Assembly (NCBI RefSeq): GCF_003194585.1
Contig: NZ_QHKZ01000002.1
Location: 620,001-684,000, forward strand
Source of the DNA: Nocardioides daejeonensis
Lineage (GTDB): Bacteria > Actinomycetota > Actinomycetes > Propionibacteriales > Nocardioidaceae
Reading direction: 5' to 3'
Length of the DNA: 64,000 nt
A program made the translations under genes and the position numbers. Shown piece by piece: positions 18,312 through 28,682 of the stretch. The notes under the pieces were generated by a model, which worked only from the letters and a program-made list of their open reading frames with translations, made no database searches and was not told the origin of the DNA. How positions within the stretch are numbered: the first letter of the stretch is position 1; every line of letters starts with the position of its first letter.

Positions 18312-20128
18312 GAGAGGGACTCCCTCGTGTTGGTGAGGAACTCGAGCGCGTTGACGCCCACCGCGCACGAGTCGTCGATCAGATCTGCGGCCACGGTGCT
18401 CTCCCCCGGCTTGCCGGCGAGGATGACCCGGCGGGCACCGGCAGCACGCAGTGCCTCGGCTGCCGCCGCACCCCACGCGGCGTAGGTCTTGTCGGCACCG
18501 GCCAGGCAGACCACGGCCTGCCCGTCGTACGCCGCCACGAGGGCGTCCACGTCGGCCGTGGCACCGGCCACGTCGACCGCGATCCCGCCCGCCGCGAACA
18601 GGTTCGAGGCGAAGGTGGCGCGGGCCGTGTGCGAGGCGACCGATCCCAGGGTGGCCAGGAAGACCCGGCCGTTGGCGGGCTCGTCACGCAGCGCCTCGAA
18701 CGAGGCGCCGTAGCGGCGCACCTCGTCGGCGTCCGGGTTCACCGCGCGCTCGGGGAGCTCCTCGCTCAGGTTCGGGAACTCCGAGACACCGGTCAACGGA
18801 CGCTTGCGGCGCGCGATCTCGGCCTCGCGGGCCTCGACCACCTTCTCCACCCGGGCCAGCAGCGAGCCGTCCTCAAGGGCCGCGACGATCCCGCCGGCGG
18901 CCTCGATCCGGCCGAACTCCTCCCAGCCCGCACGGGCCAGGTCGTCGGTCAGGCGCTCGACCGCGTAGGAGCCGCCAGCAGGGTCGGCGACCTTGGCGAG
19001 GTGGGATTCGGAGATCAGCAGCGAGGACGTGTTCCTGGCGTTGCGACGCCCCAGCACGCTCGGCTGGCCCAGCGGCTCGTCGAACGGAAGCACCGTGATC
19101 GCCTCGGCTCCGCCGACGCCGGCGGCGAAGGCCGCCACGGTGGTGCGCAGCATGTTCACGTAGGGGTCGTACTTGGCCATCATCGGCCGGCTGGTGACCG
19201 CGTGCTGGCGCTGCCCGCCGGCCGCCGCCGAGGCGCCCGACAGCTCGGCCACCCGCGCCCAGAGCCGACGGGCTGCGCGGAACTTCGCGATCGTCGGGAA
19301 CTGCTCGGCCGTCGCGGCGTACCGGAACTCGATGAGGGCCAGCGCCTCGTCGATACCGGCTCCAGCGGCCACGAGCCGGCGCAGGTACGCCGCCCCGACG
19401 GCGAGGCTGTAGCCGAGCTCCTGTGCGTCCGAGGCGCCCTGATCGTGGAGGGCGCTGCCGTCGACGACCACGCCGAGTGTGCCTGCACGGCGGGCCAGCG
19501 CGGCGACGGCGTCGACGACGTCGAGACTGATCGCCCCTTCGCCGCGCACCTGCGCGCCGATCGGGTCGGCGCCGAGGTTGGTGCCCTCGGCCGGGGTGAC
19601 GTCGAGCTCCGTCAGCAGCGCGACGTACGCCTCCGCTGCGGCGATCGGGTCCTCCGGTGCGTCGATCGTGACGGGGGCCAGATCGAGGAAGACCCCCTGC
19701 AGCGCAGCGCCGAGGTCGGCGGGCGCCAGGGTGCCACCGACCTGGAGCCACAGCGAGTTCACGCCGTTCTCGAGGTCGAGGAGCGCGGCTTCGTTGAGGG
19801 CCTTCGCGGCGAGCCCGGAGAAGTGGGCTCGGATGTCCCAGCCGATCTCGGGCTTCTCGGCCAGCCGGCCTCGGGTGAAGGGGGCGGCCCCCGGGACGCC
19901 GGTCGGTGCCGCCTCGGCAGCGCCAGCCGGCGTGCCGATCGGGGCCACGGCGATGCCGTCGAGCGTGGTGCGGGTGAGCTTGTCCCACACCGCGGTGTCA
20001 GGGTCGGCCTCGGTCATGCGGCCCGACTTGCGGAGGACGGCCGCAGTGGCCTTCTCCCAGTCGGCTGCGCTGTACGTGTCCCCAGCGGAGACGAGGGCGA
20101 GGCGATCCGATGCGGATCCAGAAGTCAT
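18308..20128 (-). CDS. mutA: methylmalonyl-CoA mutase small subunit
   Basis: A 606-residue partner of the catalytic subunit, with a diverged barrel and a B12-domain relic. Family-like segments include [28 protein letters not shown] (matching [10 protein letters not shown] of the large chain in position) and [18 protein letters not shown]. The C-terminal Rossmann-like part lacks the DxHxxG cobalamin motif, as expected for the non-catalytic subunit. ATG 20128 was chosen over the frame start at 20200 because a -10-like TATTGT lies 7 nt upstream, suggesting a leaderless start for the whole mutAB-meaB operon. Confidence 0.93.
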   Translation of the reverse strand: MTSGSASDRLALVSAGDTYSAADWEKATAAVLRKSGRMTEADPDTAVWDKLTRTTLDGIAVAPIGTPAGAAEAAPTGVPGAAPFTRGRLAEKPEIGWDIRAHFSGLAAKALNEAALLDLENGVNSLWLQVGGTLAPADLGAALQGVFLDLAPVTIDAPEDPIAAAEAYVALLTELDVTPAEGTNLGADPIGAQVRGEGAISLDVVDAVAALARRAGTLGVVVDGSALHDQGASDAQELGYSLAVGAAYLRRLVAAGAGIDEALALIEFRYAATAEQFPTIAKFRAARRLWARVAELSGASAAAGGQRQHAVTSRPMMAKYDPYVNMLRTTVAAFAAGVGGAEAITVLPFDEPLGQPSVLGRRNARNTSSLLISESHLAKVADPAGGSYAVERLTDDLARAGWEEFGRIEAAGGIVAALEDGSLLARVEKVVEAREAEIARRKRPLTGVSEFPNLSEELPERAVNPDADEVRRYGASFEALRDEPANGRVFLATLGSVASHTARATFASNLFAAGGIAVDVAGATADVDALVAAYDGQAVVCLAGADKTYAAWGAAAAEALRAAGARRVILAGKPGESTVAADLIDDSCAVGVNALEFLTNTRESLS

Positions 20129-20135
20129 GGGTCGC

Positions 20136-20141
20136 ACAATA
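20136..20141 (-). promoter_or_regulatory. -10 element of mutA operon
   Basis: TATTGT (minus strand) lies 7 nt before ATG 20128. No Shine-Dalgarno is visible, consistent with leaderless translation. The -35 is not recognisable. Confidence 0.4.
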
Positions 20142-20238
20142 GGACGCCAACGGCGCCGAACGCCCATTGGCCTCGGATGCTGGAACGTGATCGTCCACAC
20201 TCCGGAGGACGGCCGACGGACCTACTCGTCAGTAGCGA

Positions 20239-22320
20239 TCAGCCGGCGTTGCGGACGAGGAAGCCCGCCTCTCGGCAGTCCGGCCGCAGACACTCGGGCG
20301 ATGCGACGAGCACCGGTTCCTCGAACGCCGAACCGGTGGAACGGTGCCACACGATGCCGAGCGTGCCCGTCTTCTCATCGGGACCGTCCAACGACACGAT
20401 GTCGTCCCGGCCGTCTCCGTCGACGTCGCTGGCCGCCAGTCTCGGGGAGATGTAGGACTCGAGGGCGACCGTGGGCTCGGCCCAGGTGCGCGGGGTGACG
20501 AAGGAGCCCTGCGCGAACTCGGTCACCGTCAGCCCGACGCCGAAGCCGTCGTCCATCTTCATGTGGATCATCGCGACCAGCTCGTCGGCGCCGTCACCGT
20601 CGACGTCCGCCGCGACGTAGTCGCTGAGCAAGGTGCCATAGACCTTGTCGTCGATGATCGTGCCCCGCTGCTTGGCGAACCCGTCACCGGTGGAGAGGAA
20701 CGGCCGCACCAGGATCCCGTCCTTGTTGCGGTCCCGGATCGCGTAGACGTCGTCCAGTCCGTCGCCGTCGAGGTCGCCGATGCCGAGCAGGTCAGAAGTG
20801 TTGTCGCGCTTGCTGCCCCGCCAGGAGAACTCGACCGGGTCGGCGAAGGCGCCGTCGTCCCCGCTGCGGGCGACCGCCAGCACGAGGTAGTTGTCCTGCC
20901 GCTGCGTCGGCACCAGCAGGTCGTCGCGTCCGTCGCCGTCGAAGTCGCCGAGGCCGTAGCTGGCCGCGGTGAAGATCTCCGTGTTCACTGACAGCCGCTG
21001 GGTGCGCGGCTTCGCCGGGCCCTCGTCGGTCCCCAGCCAGGTCCGCACCTGCAGCGAGCGCTCGTCCTCGCTCTCCGTCACCTCCACGAGGTCCATGCGG
21101 CCATCGCCGTCGACGTCGCCCGACCAGGTGTTGCGTTCGCGCTGCCCCATGTCCTCGACCGGCCCCTCGAAGGAGGACGCGTCGGCGGCCGCGGTCCACA
21201 ACTGCTGGGGAAGCCCTTTGATCTCTGCGCCGTCCGCCCAGATCCGGCTCAGCCGGACATCCCCGTGGCCGTCGTTGTCCCAGTCGCCCGTGACCGGGTT
21301 CTCGATCGCGGCGGGGCCGGACCGGTCGCCCGCGTCGTCCGCCTGGGTGAGGCCCCACCAGAGCCCGCCGCCGGCCAGAGCCAGCGCCAGCACGGCGATG
21401 CCCGCGACCAGCGCCTTGCGGCCGCGTCGAGGCGACCCGGGAGTGGACGCGACCGCCCGGAACGCCGTACCGGACACGCCGTGGTCACCGCCGCCACGGG
21501 CGAGTTCCATCAGGTCGCGCCGGAAGTCGGCAGCCGAGGCATAGCGCGCCTCGGGTTGCTTCGCCAACGCGCGGGCGAGCACGGCGTTGACCCGTGCGGT
21601 CGCCGGGCCCGGGCCCTCAAGCATCGGGATCGGTTGGCTGGAGTGCGCGATCGCGACCTCTACATCGGAGCCGGAGTACGGCGCGTGCCCGGTCAGGCAG
21701 GCATAGAAGAGACACCCGAGCGCATAGATGTCGCTCGCCTCCCCGGCCGGTTCCCCGCGGGTGCGCTCCGGGGAGAGGTACTCCCAGCTGCCGGCGACGT
21801 CGCCGGCACGGGTCATCGGATCCTGGCCGTCGCTCTTGGCGATGCCGAAGTCGCTCAGGTAGGCGAACGGCTCGCCGGCGGGATCGCGCAGCAGCACGTT
21901 GGCCGGCTTCACGTCCCGGTGCACGACGCCGGCCGCATGGGCAGCAGCCAGCGCCCCGGCGACCTGGGCACAGATCTCGGCGGCGACGGCAAGCGGGAGC
22001 GCCCCGTTCGCCAGCAGCGCGCCCAGATCCCCTGCCGGCACGTACTGCATCGCCAGGTAGGGCACGCCGTCGACCTCCCCGTGGTCGAAGATCGTGATGA
22101 TGTGCGGCGAGTCCAGCTGCGTGAGGATCTCCGCCTCGCGGTGGAAGCGCCGGAGGAACTCCTCGTCGCCGGCGAGCCGGCCCGAGACGAGCTTCAGCGC
22201 GACCTTGCGCTGGAGCTGCGTGTCGGTCGCGAGGTGGACGACGCCCATCCCGCCGATGCCGAGTTGCCGCTCGATGCGATAGCGACCGAAGAGCCCGCCC
22301 GCTGTCGACGCATCCACCAT
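20239..22320 (-). CDS. transmembrane Ser/Thr protein kinase with FG-GAP/VCBS ectodomain
   Basis: A 693-residue PknB-type receptor kinase. The cytoplasmic kinase domain (about 10-280) has GIGGMG, K43 in VALK, catalytic D136 in HRDVKPANVLL and D157 in DFGIAK. A single hydrophobic helix (LVAGIAVLALALAGGGLWW) follows, then an extracellular part with at least five calcium-loop-like repeats: DVDGDGRMDLVEV, DFDGDGRDDLLVP, DLDGDGLDDVYAI, DVDGDGADELVAM and DVDGDGRDDIVSL. These match FG-GAP/VCBS blades of a beta-propeller, whereas the best-known actinobacterial kinases of this type carry PASTA, NHL or PknH sensor domains. ATG 22320 was preferred to the frame start at 22371. It is transcribed divergently from the glycosyltransferase. 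Confidence 0.93.
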   Translation of the reverse strand: MVDASTAGGLFGRYRIERQLGIGGMGVVHLATDTQLQRKVALKLVSGRLAGDEEFLRRFHREAEILTQLDSPHIITIFDHGEVDGVPYLAMQYVPAGDLGALLANGALPLAVAAEICAQVAGALAAAHAAGVVHRDVKPANVLLRDPAGEPFAYLSDFGIAKSDGQDPMTRAGDVAGSWEYLSPERTRGEPAGEASDIYALGCLFYACLTGHAPYSGSDVEVAIAHSSQPIPMLEGPGPATARVNAVLARALAKQPEARYASAADFRRDLMELARGGGDHGVSGTAFRAVASTPGSPRRGRKALVAGIAVLALALAGGGLWWGLTQADDAGDRSGPAAIENPVTGDWDNDGHGDVRLSRIWADGAEIKGLPQQLWTAAADASSFEGPVEDMGQRERNTWSGDVDGDGRMDLVEVTESEDERSLQVRTWLGTDEGPAKPRTQRLSVNTEIFTAASYGLGDFDGDGRDDLLVPTQRQDNYLVLAVARSGDDGAFADPVEFSWRGSKRDNTSDLLGIGDLDGDGLDDVYAIRDRNKDGILVRPFLSTGDGFAKQRGTIIDDKVYGTLLSDYVAADVDGDGADELVAMIHMKMDDGFGVGLTVTEFAQGSFVTPRTWAEPTVALESYISPRLAASDVDGDGRDDIVSLDGPDEKTGTLGIVWHRSTGSAFEEPVLVASPECLRPDCREAGFLVRNAG

Positions 22321-22426
22321 CAGTCCCACTCTTCCTGTCCCAGGGTCGCCGAATCGTCTTGGGGTCGGCACTCCCCGTTGCTCGGGTTGTCACCCCATCG
22401 TCACCAAGACCCGGCACCTTGAAACC

Positions 22427-23482
22427 ATGAGCAGGGTCGTGCTGGTCACCGAGGCGTTCCACCCGGCCGTCGACGAGTCGACGATCACCGTCCGCCACCT
22501 GGCGGACGAGCTGGTGAAGGTCGGCCACCAGGTCCTGCTGATCAGTGCCGCTCCCGGCATGGCCGTCTATCGGCGAAGCCGGGTCGTCCGGATCCGCCCC
22601 TGGGAGCCGGTGGGCTCCCAGGTCCGCGCCGGACTCAGCGAGTTCCGCCCCGACCTGGTCCTCGTCGCCTCCCCCGGGACGATCGGCCGCAAGGCGTTGA
22701 AGCACGCCCAGCGCCTCGGCGTACCTACGGTCAGCCTGGAGCACCGCGCTCCGAACGAGCTCTCAGTGGAGCCGTGGCAGACCAGGGTGCCCGGGCGCAG
22801 CGACCTCCTGCTCACGGTGAGCAGGTGGCAGCAGCTTCGCTTGACCGAGACCGGCCACGACTGCCTCGCCTGGCAGCCCGGGGTCGACCTCGACACCTTC
22901 ACCCCGGAGGCTCGCGAGCCCCACCTGCATGCGCGGTGGGCCCGCACCCACCACCCGGAGGGGCCGCTCACGGCGGTCGGGTACGTCGGTCCGCTACGCC
23001 GGCGGGACGGCGTACGGCGGCTCCAGGAGCTCAACGCGCTTCCGGGGATACGGCCGGTGGTGATCGGCCATGGCCGTCAGCGCGAGTGGCTGCGCGACCG
23101 GATGCGCCGGATCACCTTCCTGCCGGACCTCAGCAGCGTCGAGCTGGCTCGGGCCATCGCCTCGCTCGACGTGCTCGTCCATCCGGGCGAGGAGCTCACC
23201 TCCGGCCATGCGGTGCGGGCCGCGACGGCGTGCGGCGTACCCGTCGTCGCCGCGCGAGCCGGCGCGGCGCCCGAGCTCGTGCGTCATCTCGAGACCGGGC
23301 TGCTCTTCGAGCCTCGCGCGGACGAGTTCGTCGACGAGGTCGCAGCCCTGGTGAGCGACCGTTCGCGGGCGGAGTTCGGCAGGCACGCGCGGGCCGAGGC
23401 GGAGCGGCGTACCTGGGCGGCGGCGACCGGCGAGCTGCTCGATCTCGTCGCCCCGCTCCTGGCGCCTGCGCGCGCCGCGTGA
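22427..23482 (+). CDS. GT4-type glycosyltransferase
   Basis: A 351-residue GT-B glycosyltransferase resembling actinobacterial alpha-mannosyltransferases. The N-terminal domain opens VVLVTEAFHPAVDESTITVRHLADEL; VDLDTFTPEAREPHLH closes the hinge; the C-terminal donor domain has GYVGPLRRRDGVRRL, DVLVHPGEELTSGHAVRAATACGVPVVAA with the Glu region of E-x7-E type enzymes, and TGLLFEPRADEFVDEV. No membrane helix is seen; it probably works at the inner face of the membrane. Donor and acceptor are unknown. ATG 22427 lies 106 bp from the divergent kinase start. An iron box directly follows its stop but points to sdhC. Confidence 0.85.
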   Translation: MSRVVLVTEAFHPAVDESTITVRHLADELVKVGHQVLLISAAPGMAVYRRSRVVRIRPWEPVGSQVRAGLSEFRPDLVLVASPGTIGRKALKHAQRLGVPTVSLEHRAPNELSVEPWQTRVPGRSDLLLTVSRWQQLRLTETGHDCLAWQPGVDLDTFTPEAREPHLHARWARTHHPEGPLTAVGYVGPLRRRDGVRRLQELNALPGIRPVVIGHGRQREWLRDRMRRITFLPDLSSVELARAIASLDVLVHPGEELTSGHAVRAATACGVPVVAARAGAAPELVRHLETGLLFEPRADEFVDEVAALVSDRSRAEFGRHARAEAERRTWAAATGELLDLVAPLLAPARAA

Positions 23483-23484
23483 GT

Positions 23485-23503
23485 ATGGGTTAGGCTAACC
23501 TAA
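23485..23503 (+). promoter_or_regulatory. DtxR/IdeR-type iron box upstream of sdhCAB
   Basis: ATGGGTTAGGCTAACCTAA matches the 19-bp consensus TTAGGTTAGGCTAACCTAA at 17 of 19 positions, including the whole right half. It begins 3 bp after the glycosyltransferase stop and lies about 100 bp before sdhC. It predicts iron-dependent control of succinate dehydrogenase, an iron-sulfur and heme enzyme. A TAAAGT hexamer at its right end could be a promoter -10. Confidence 0.75.
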
Positions 23504-23507
23504 AGTT

Positions 23508-23522
23508 CTGACGACTCGTCAG
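23508..23522. promoter_or_regulatory. 15-bp perfect palindrome, candidate operator
   Basis: CTGACGACTCGTCAG is a perfect inverted repeat (7-bp arms, 1-bp centre) 4 bp after the iron box and 78 bp before sdhC. The factor is unknown. Confidence 0.45.
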
Positions 23523-23586
23523 TAACCGGATCTTTCTCACACTCCTCGTTTGGCACCGCCCGGCACAATCGGGCCTTTGCTAGGGG

Positions 23587-23592
23587 TAGCCT
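23587..23592 (+). promoter_or_regulatory. possible -10 element of sdhC
   Basis: TAGCCT ends 8 nt before GTG 23601. TGAGG in the spacer could instead act as a ribosome site, so leaderless initiation is only one reading. Confidence 0.3.
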
Positions 23593-23600
23593 GAGGTCTC

Positions 23601-24302
23601 GTGGCTACCCCGACTCTCATCAAAGGCGGCCGGTCGACGCGATCCACGATCGCTCTGAAGCTCCTGATGGCCGTCACCGGCCTGGTCTTCATCGGCTACG
23701 TGCTGCTGCACATGTACGGCAACCTCAAGGTCTTCGCAGGCCAGGATGCCTTCGACACCTACGCGCACCACCTGCGCACCTTCGGGGAGCCGATGCTCCC
23801 GCACAAGGGGCTGCTGTGGATCATCCGCGTGGTGCTCCTGCTCTCGATCATCGGACACGCCTACGCGGCGTTCACGCTCTGGGCCCGCGCCAACAGCGCC
23901 CGCACGAGCAAGTACGTCGTGAAGAAGGCCGTGGCTGCCACCCTCAGCTCGAAGATGATGCGGTGGGGCGGTGTCGCGCTGCTGCTCTTCGTGGTCTTCC
24001 ACCTGCTGCACCTGACCACCCACACCATCAACGTCAACGGTGACCCGGAGTCGCCGTACGACCGGGTCGTCAGCTCCTTCCAGCCCGAGCAGTGGTGGGT
24101 CGCGGCGATCTACCTGCTCGCGATGGTCGCCCTGGCCATGCACCTGCGCCACGGCGTGTGGAGCGCCTGCCAGACGCTGGGTCTGACCAACAACGCCCGA
24201 AGCCGGATGCGCGCCAACAGCGTCGCGGTCTTCGTGGCCGTGCTGGTGGCCGGCGGCTTCGCGCTCGTGCCCCTGTCCATCCTCTTCGGCATCGTCGACT
24301 AA
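23601..24302 (+). CDS. sdhC: succinate dehydrogenase cytochrome b subunit
   Basis: A 233-residue heme-binding membrane anchor that passes electrons from SdhB to menaquinone. Five hydrophobic helices are visible (for example LLMAVTGLVFIGYVLLHMY, IIRVVLLLSIIGHAYAAFTL, MMRWGGVALLLFVVFHLLHL), with His residues in them placed for two hemes. A single large anchor, with no SdhD, is the type B arrangement of Corynebacterium and Bacillus. GTG 23601 is the only reasonable start. It is the first gene of sdhCAB, 15 bp before sdhA, downstream of the iron box. Confidence 0.95.
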   Translation: MATPTLIKGGRSTRSTIALKLLMAVTGLVFIGYVLLHMYGNLKVFAGQDAFDTYAHHLRTFGEPMLPHKGLLWIIRVVLLLSIIGHAYAAFTLWARANSARTSKYVVKKAVAATLSSKMMRWGGVALLLFVVFHLLHLTTHTINVNGDPESPYDRVVSSFQPEQWWVAAIYLLAMVALAMHLRHGVWSACQTLGLTNNARSRMRANSVAVFVAVLVAGGFALVPLSILFGIVD

Positions 24303-24317
24303 GGGCTGATTCCTGAC

Positions 24318-26296
<1,979 letters not shown>

Positions 26297-26300
<4 letters not shown>

Positions 26301-27040
26301 AGCTCACCCTCAACATCTGGCGTCAGGCCAACCAGCAGGCGCAGGGTGCGATGCGCACCTACGAGCTGGACGGCGTCTCGGAGGACATGTCGTTCCTCGA
26401 GATGCTCGACCACCTCAACGAGCAGCTGAACGAGAAGGGCGAGGACCCGGTCGCCTTCGACCACGACTGTCGCGAGGGCATCTGCGGCATGTGCTCGCTG
26501 ATGATCAACGGTCAGGCGCACGGCCCGGAGGTCACCACGACCTGCCAGCTCCACATGCGCTCCTTCAAGGACGGCGACACGATCACCATCGAGCCGTGGC
26601 GCGCCGACCCCTTCCCGGTCCTCAAGGACCTGGTGGTCGACCGCTCCGCCTTCGACCGGATCATCCAGTCCGGTGGCTACATCTCCGTCAACACCGGTTC
26701 GGCCCCCGAGGCCAACAACCTGCCGGTGGCGAAGGAGAAGGCCGACCGCGCCTTCGACGTGGCCACCTGCATCGGTTGTGGCGCCTGCGTGGCGGCCTGC
26801 CCGAACGGCTCCGCCTCGCTCTTCCTGGGTGCCAAGATCACCCACCTGGGCGAGCTGCCGCAGGGCCAGCCGGAGCGCTGGACCCGCGTCGTCGACATGG
26901 TCGCCCAGCACGACCACGAGGGCTTCGGTGGCTGCACCAACATCGGTGAGTGCACCGCCGCCTGCCCCAAGGAGATCCCGCTCGACGTGATCTCCCAGCT
27001 CAACAAGGACCTGCGCACCGCCATGCGCCACGGTCTCTGA
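26297..27040 (+). CDS. sdhB: succinate dehydrogenase iron-sulfur subunit
   Basis: A 247-residue electron-transfer subunit. Cysteine clusters are in the expected order: [15 protein letters not shown] plus a later TTC for [2Fe-2S], [15 protein letters not shown] for [4Fe-4S], and [15 protein letters not shown] completing the ferredoxin-like part. GTG 26297 overlaps the sdhA stop by 4 bp; an in-frame extension to 26213 lies wholly inside sdhA. The need for three iron-sulfur clusters fits the iron box upstream of the operon. Confidence 0.96.
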
Positions 27041-27113
27041 ACCGACCCGACCCGAGTCGACTCAAAGCTGACCTGCCTGAGTCGAACTGCGCCGAGCCGA
27101 ACTGAACTGCGCT

Positions 27114-27145
27114 AAGCCCGGGGTCCCACCAAGGGCCCCGGGCTT
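27114..27145 (+). terminator. terminator of sdhCAB
   Basis: AAGCCCGGGG pairs with CCCCGGGCTT, and inner CCC/GGG extends the stem. It starts 74 bp after the sdhB stop and has no long T run, as usual for high-GC actinobacteria. Confidence 0.75.
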
Positions 27146-27160
27146 CGCCATTCCCCTCCC

Positions 27161-27221
27161 CGTCGAAACGCCAGCTTCAGCACGTCGAGACGCCAGTTTC
27201 AACACATTGAGACGCCAGCTT
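27161..27221 (-). repeat. left 22-bp repeat array (three units)
   Basis: One partial unit (27161-27177) and two full units (27178-27199, 27200-27221). Read on the minus strand, the units match those of the right array at 28242-28391 (core AAGCTGGCGT then TTCGACGTG). The two arrays are therefore inverted relative to each other around the 27301 gene. Confidence 0.85.
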
Positions 27222-27240
27222 CAACCGTGCGCGCTCCGAC

Positions 27241-27249
27241 TTATCCACA
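27241..27249 (+). promoter_or_regulatory. single perfect DnaA-box match
   Basis: TTATCCACA lies 52 bp upstream of the AbiEi/DUF559-like gene, between the left array and the start codon. A single box is not an origin, and it may be chance. Confidence 0.25.
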
Positions 27250-27300
27250 AGTAGAGGCGCCCGCACTTTCGTCTCGCCCCGAAATCGCCAGACTCGGGAT

Positions 27301-28242
27301 ATGCGTACCCCGCCTAGCGAGCCCTTCTGGCGTAGCGACGCCCTGTCCTGCGGCATCACCGATCACGACATCAAGGCATGGGTCGTGTCAGGTCAGATCC
27401 GCCGAGTCTTCCGAGGCGTCTATGCGCCCTCACGGTTGAGCGACTCCCTTGAGCTTCGCGTCGCGTGTGCTCGCCTGGTCCTTCCCGAGCACTGCGTCGT
27501 CGTGGAACGTTCCGCCGCGTGGCTCTACGGAATCGACCTGCACTCCCCCGACGAGCGATTCGTCGTGCCAGAACTCGAGGTCGTTGCGCTGCGCGGCCAC
27601 AATCGGCTCCGCCGCTCGGGCGTCTACGGAGCCACCCGGGACCTCGAGCCGGAAGACCTCACGTGCGTAGGCGACGTACCAGTGACGACGCCGCTGCGTA
27701 CGGCCATGGATCTCGCCTGTCTTCGCGGCGTACCTCCGGCGCTCACTGCACTCGACCGCTTCATGCGCACGTACGGCGTCACTCACGACCAATGGGCGGC
27801 GCAACTCCCTCGCTATCGCCGTCGGCGCGGTGTGGTGCAACTGCGCAGGCTGATTCCCCTGGCCTCACCGTTGGCCGAATCTCCCGGCGAGTCCTGGACG
27901 CGGGCGCTGCTGATCGAAGCCGGCTTCCCGCCGCCCACGCTGCAGATCGAGTTCACCAGGCACGGACGCCTCGTTGCCAAAGCCGACATGGGCTACCCGC
28001 ACTTGCGCATCGCGATCGAGTATTTCGGCGAGGAGTTCCACGGTCCTCGAGAAGAGAGCGACGATCGTGCGCGCATCGCGTGGTTGGAGAGCCAGGGCTG
28101 GCACGTGATCGTCGTTCGCAAGGAGGACCTGCGAGGACCGGCATTGGAGGCCTGGCTAGCCGAACTCGCTCAGGTCGTCGCGGAGCGCACCCTTCCTCGC
28201 GGCAAACGTGCGTTTCCCCGCGGTCAGGCCTTCATCCGCTAA
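27301..28242 (+). CDS. AbiEi-like wHTH protein with DUF559/Vsr-like nuclease domain
   Basis: A 313-residue protein. The N-terminal about 60 residues (SCGITDHDIKAWVVSGQIRRVFRGVYAP) match the winged-helix start of AbiEi-type antitoxin proteins. The C-terminal about 110 residues look like a PD-(D/E)XK or Vsr-type fold: Glu in SPGESWTRALLIEAGF, Asp in AKADMGYP, Glu in IAIEYFGEEFHG, then DRARIAWLESQGWHVIVV. The middle (LTCVGDVPVTTPLRTAMDLAC) is typical of this actinobacterial family, often found singly with no toxin partner. ATG 27301 is the only good start. Its stop codon overlaps the right repeat array. No partner gene adjoins it, and nuclease activity is unproven. Confidence 0.8.
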   Translation: MRTPPSEPFWRSDALSCGITDHDIKAWVVSGQIRRVFRGVYAPSRLSDSLELRVACARLVLPEHCVVVERSAAWLYGIDLHSPDERFVVPELEVVALRGHNRLRRSGVYGATRDLEPEDLTCVGDVPVTTPLRTAMDLACLRGVPPALTALDRFMRTYGVTHDQWAAQLPRYRRRRGVVQLRRLIPLASPLAESPGESWTRALLIEAGFPPPTLQIEFTRHGRLVAKADMGYPHLRIAIEYFGEEFHGPREESDDRARIAWLESQGWHVIVVRKEDLRGPALEAWLAELAQVVAERTLPRGKRAFPRGQAFIR

Positions 28243-28391
28243 AGCTGGCGTTTCGACGTGTTGAAGCTGGCGACTCAACGTGTTGAAGCTGGCGTTTCGA
28301 CGTGCTGAAGCTGGCGACTCAACGTGCTGAAGTTGGCGTTTCGACGTGTTGAAGCTGGCGACTCAACGTGTTGAAGCTGGCGTGTCGGCGG
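28242..28391 (+). repeat. right 22-bp tandem array (six full units plus one partial)
   Basis: Full units start at 28242, 28264, 28286, 28308, 28330 and 28352, with a truncated seventh at 28374. Units alternate strictly between one carrying GTTTCGACGTG and one carrying GACTCAACGTG, giving a 44-bp higher-order period. There are no spacers, so this is not CRISPR. The first unit overlaps a TAA stop and units 6-7 encode the C-terminus of the converging gene. Confidence 0.92.
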
Positions 28392-28611
28392 ATTTGGTGG
28401 CGCGCAGCGCCTTCCAGCCGAGGGAGCCGAGGAGGCCCGCGATGACGAAGTTCACGACGATCAGGATCGTGTGGGCGACCCAGTAGCCGGTCGCCCGCTG
28501 CTCGCCGTCGGAGTAGGCGTTGGCGAGGTTACGCGCGAAGTTGCCGAAGGAGAAGACATTCCAGGCCGCGACCGCCAGGAGCAGGACGGCGTGCTTGCGT
28601 TCGAACTTCAT
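28363..28611 (-). CDS. SCO4848-type small membrane protein
   Basis: An 82-residue protein with two hydrophobic helices (HAVLLLAVAAWNVFSFGNFA and YWVAHTILIVVNFVIAGLLG) and the GWKAL ending of the SCO4848 family, whose function is unknown. ATG 28611. The last residues, about ADTPASTR, and the TGA stop lie in the 22-bp repeat array, so array growth appears to have replaced or extended the C-terminus. It converges on the AbiEi-like gene. YihY follows upstream, as I recall for the Streptomyces SCO4848 region. Confidence 0.8.
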   Translation of the reverse strand: MKFERKHAVLLLAVAAWNVFSFGNFARNLANAYSDGEQRATGYWVAHTILIVVNFVIAGLLGSLGWKALRATKSADTPASTR

Positions 28612-28682
28612 GAACGAATCATCTCACCGAGAACATCAGCCAGGACAACCTGCCTCCGCGGACGCTCTGAGAACGAGCGGGC

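Noticed and set aside
27241..27249. Replication origin from a perfect DnaA box
   Set aside because: Only one box, no cluster, no AT-rich unwinding region and no dnaA/dnaN/gyr neighbours.
28242..28391. CRISPR-like tandem repeats
   Set aside because: Units abut with no unique spacers, the unit is 22 bp with two alternating variants, and no cas genes are nearby.
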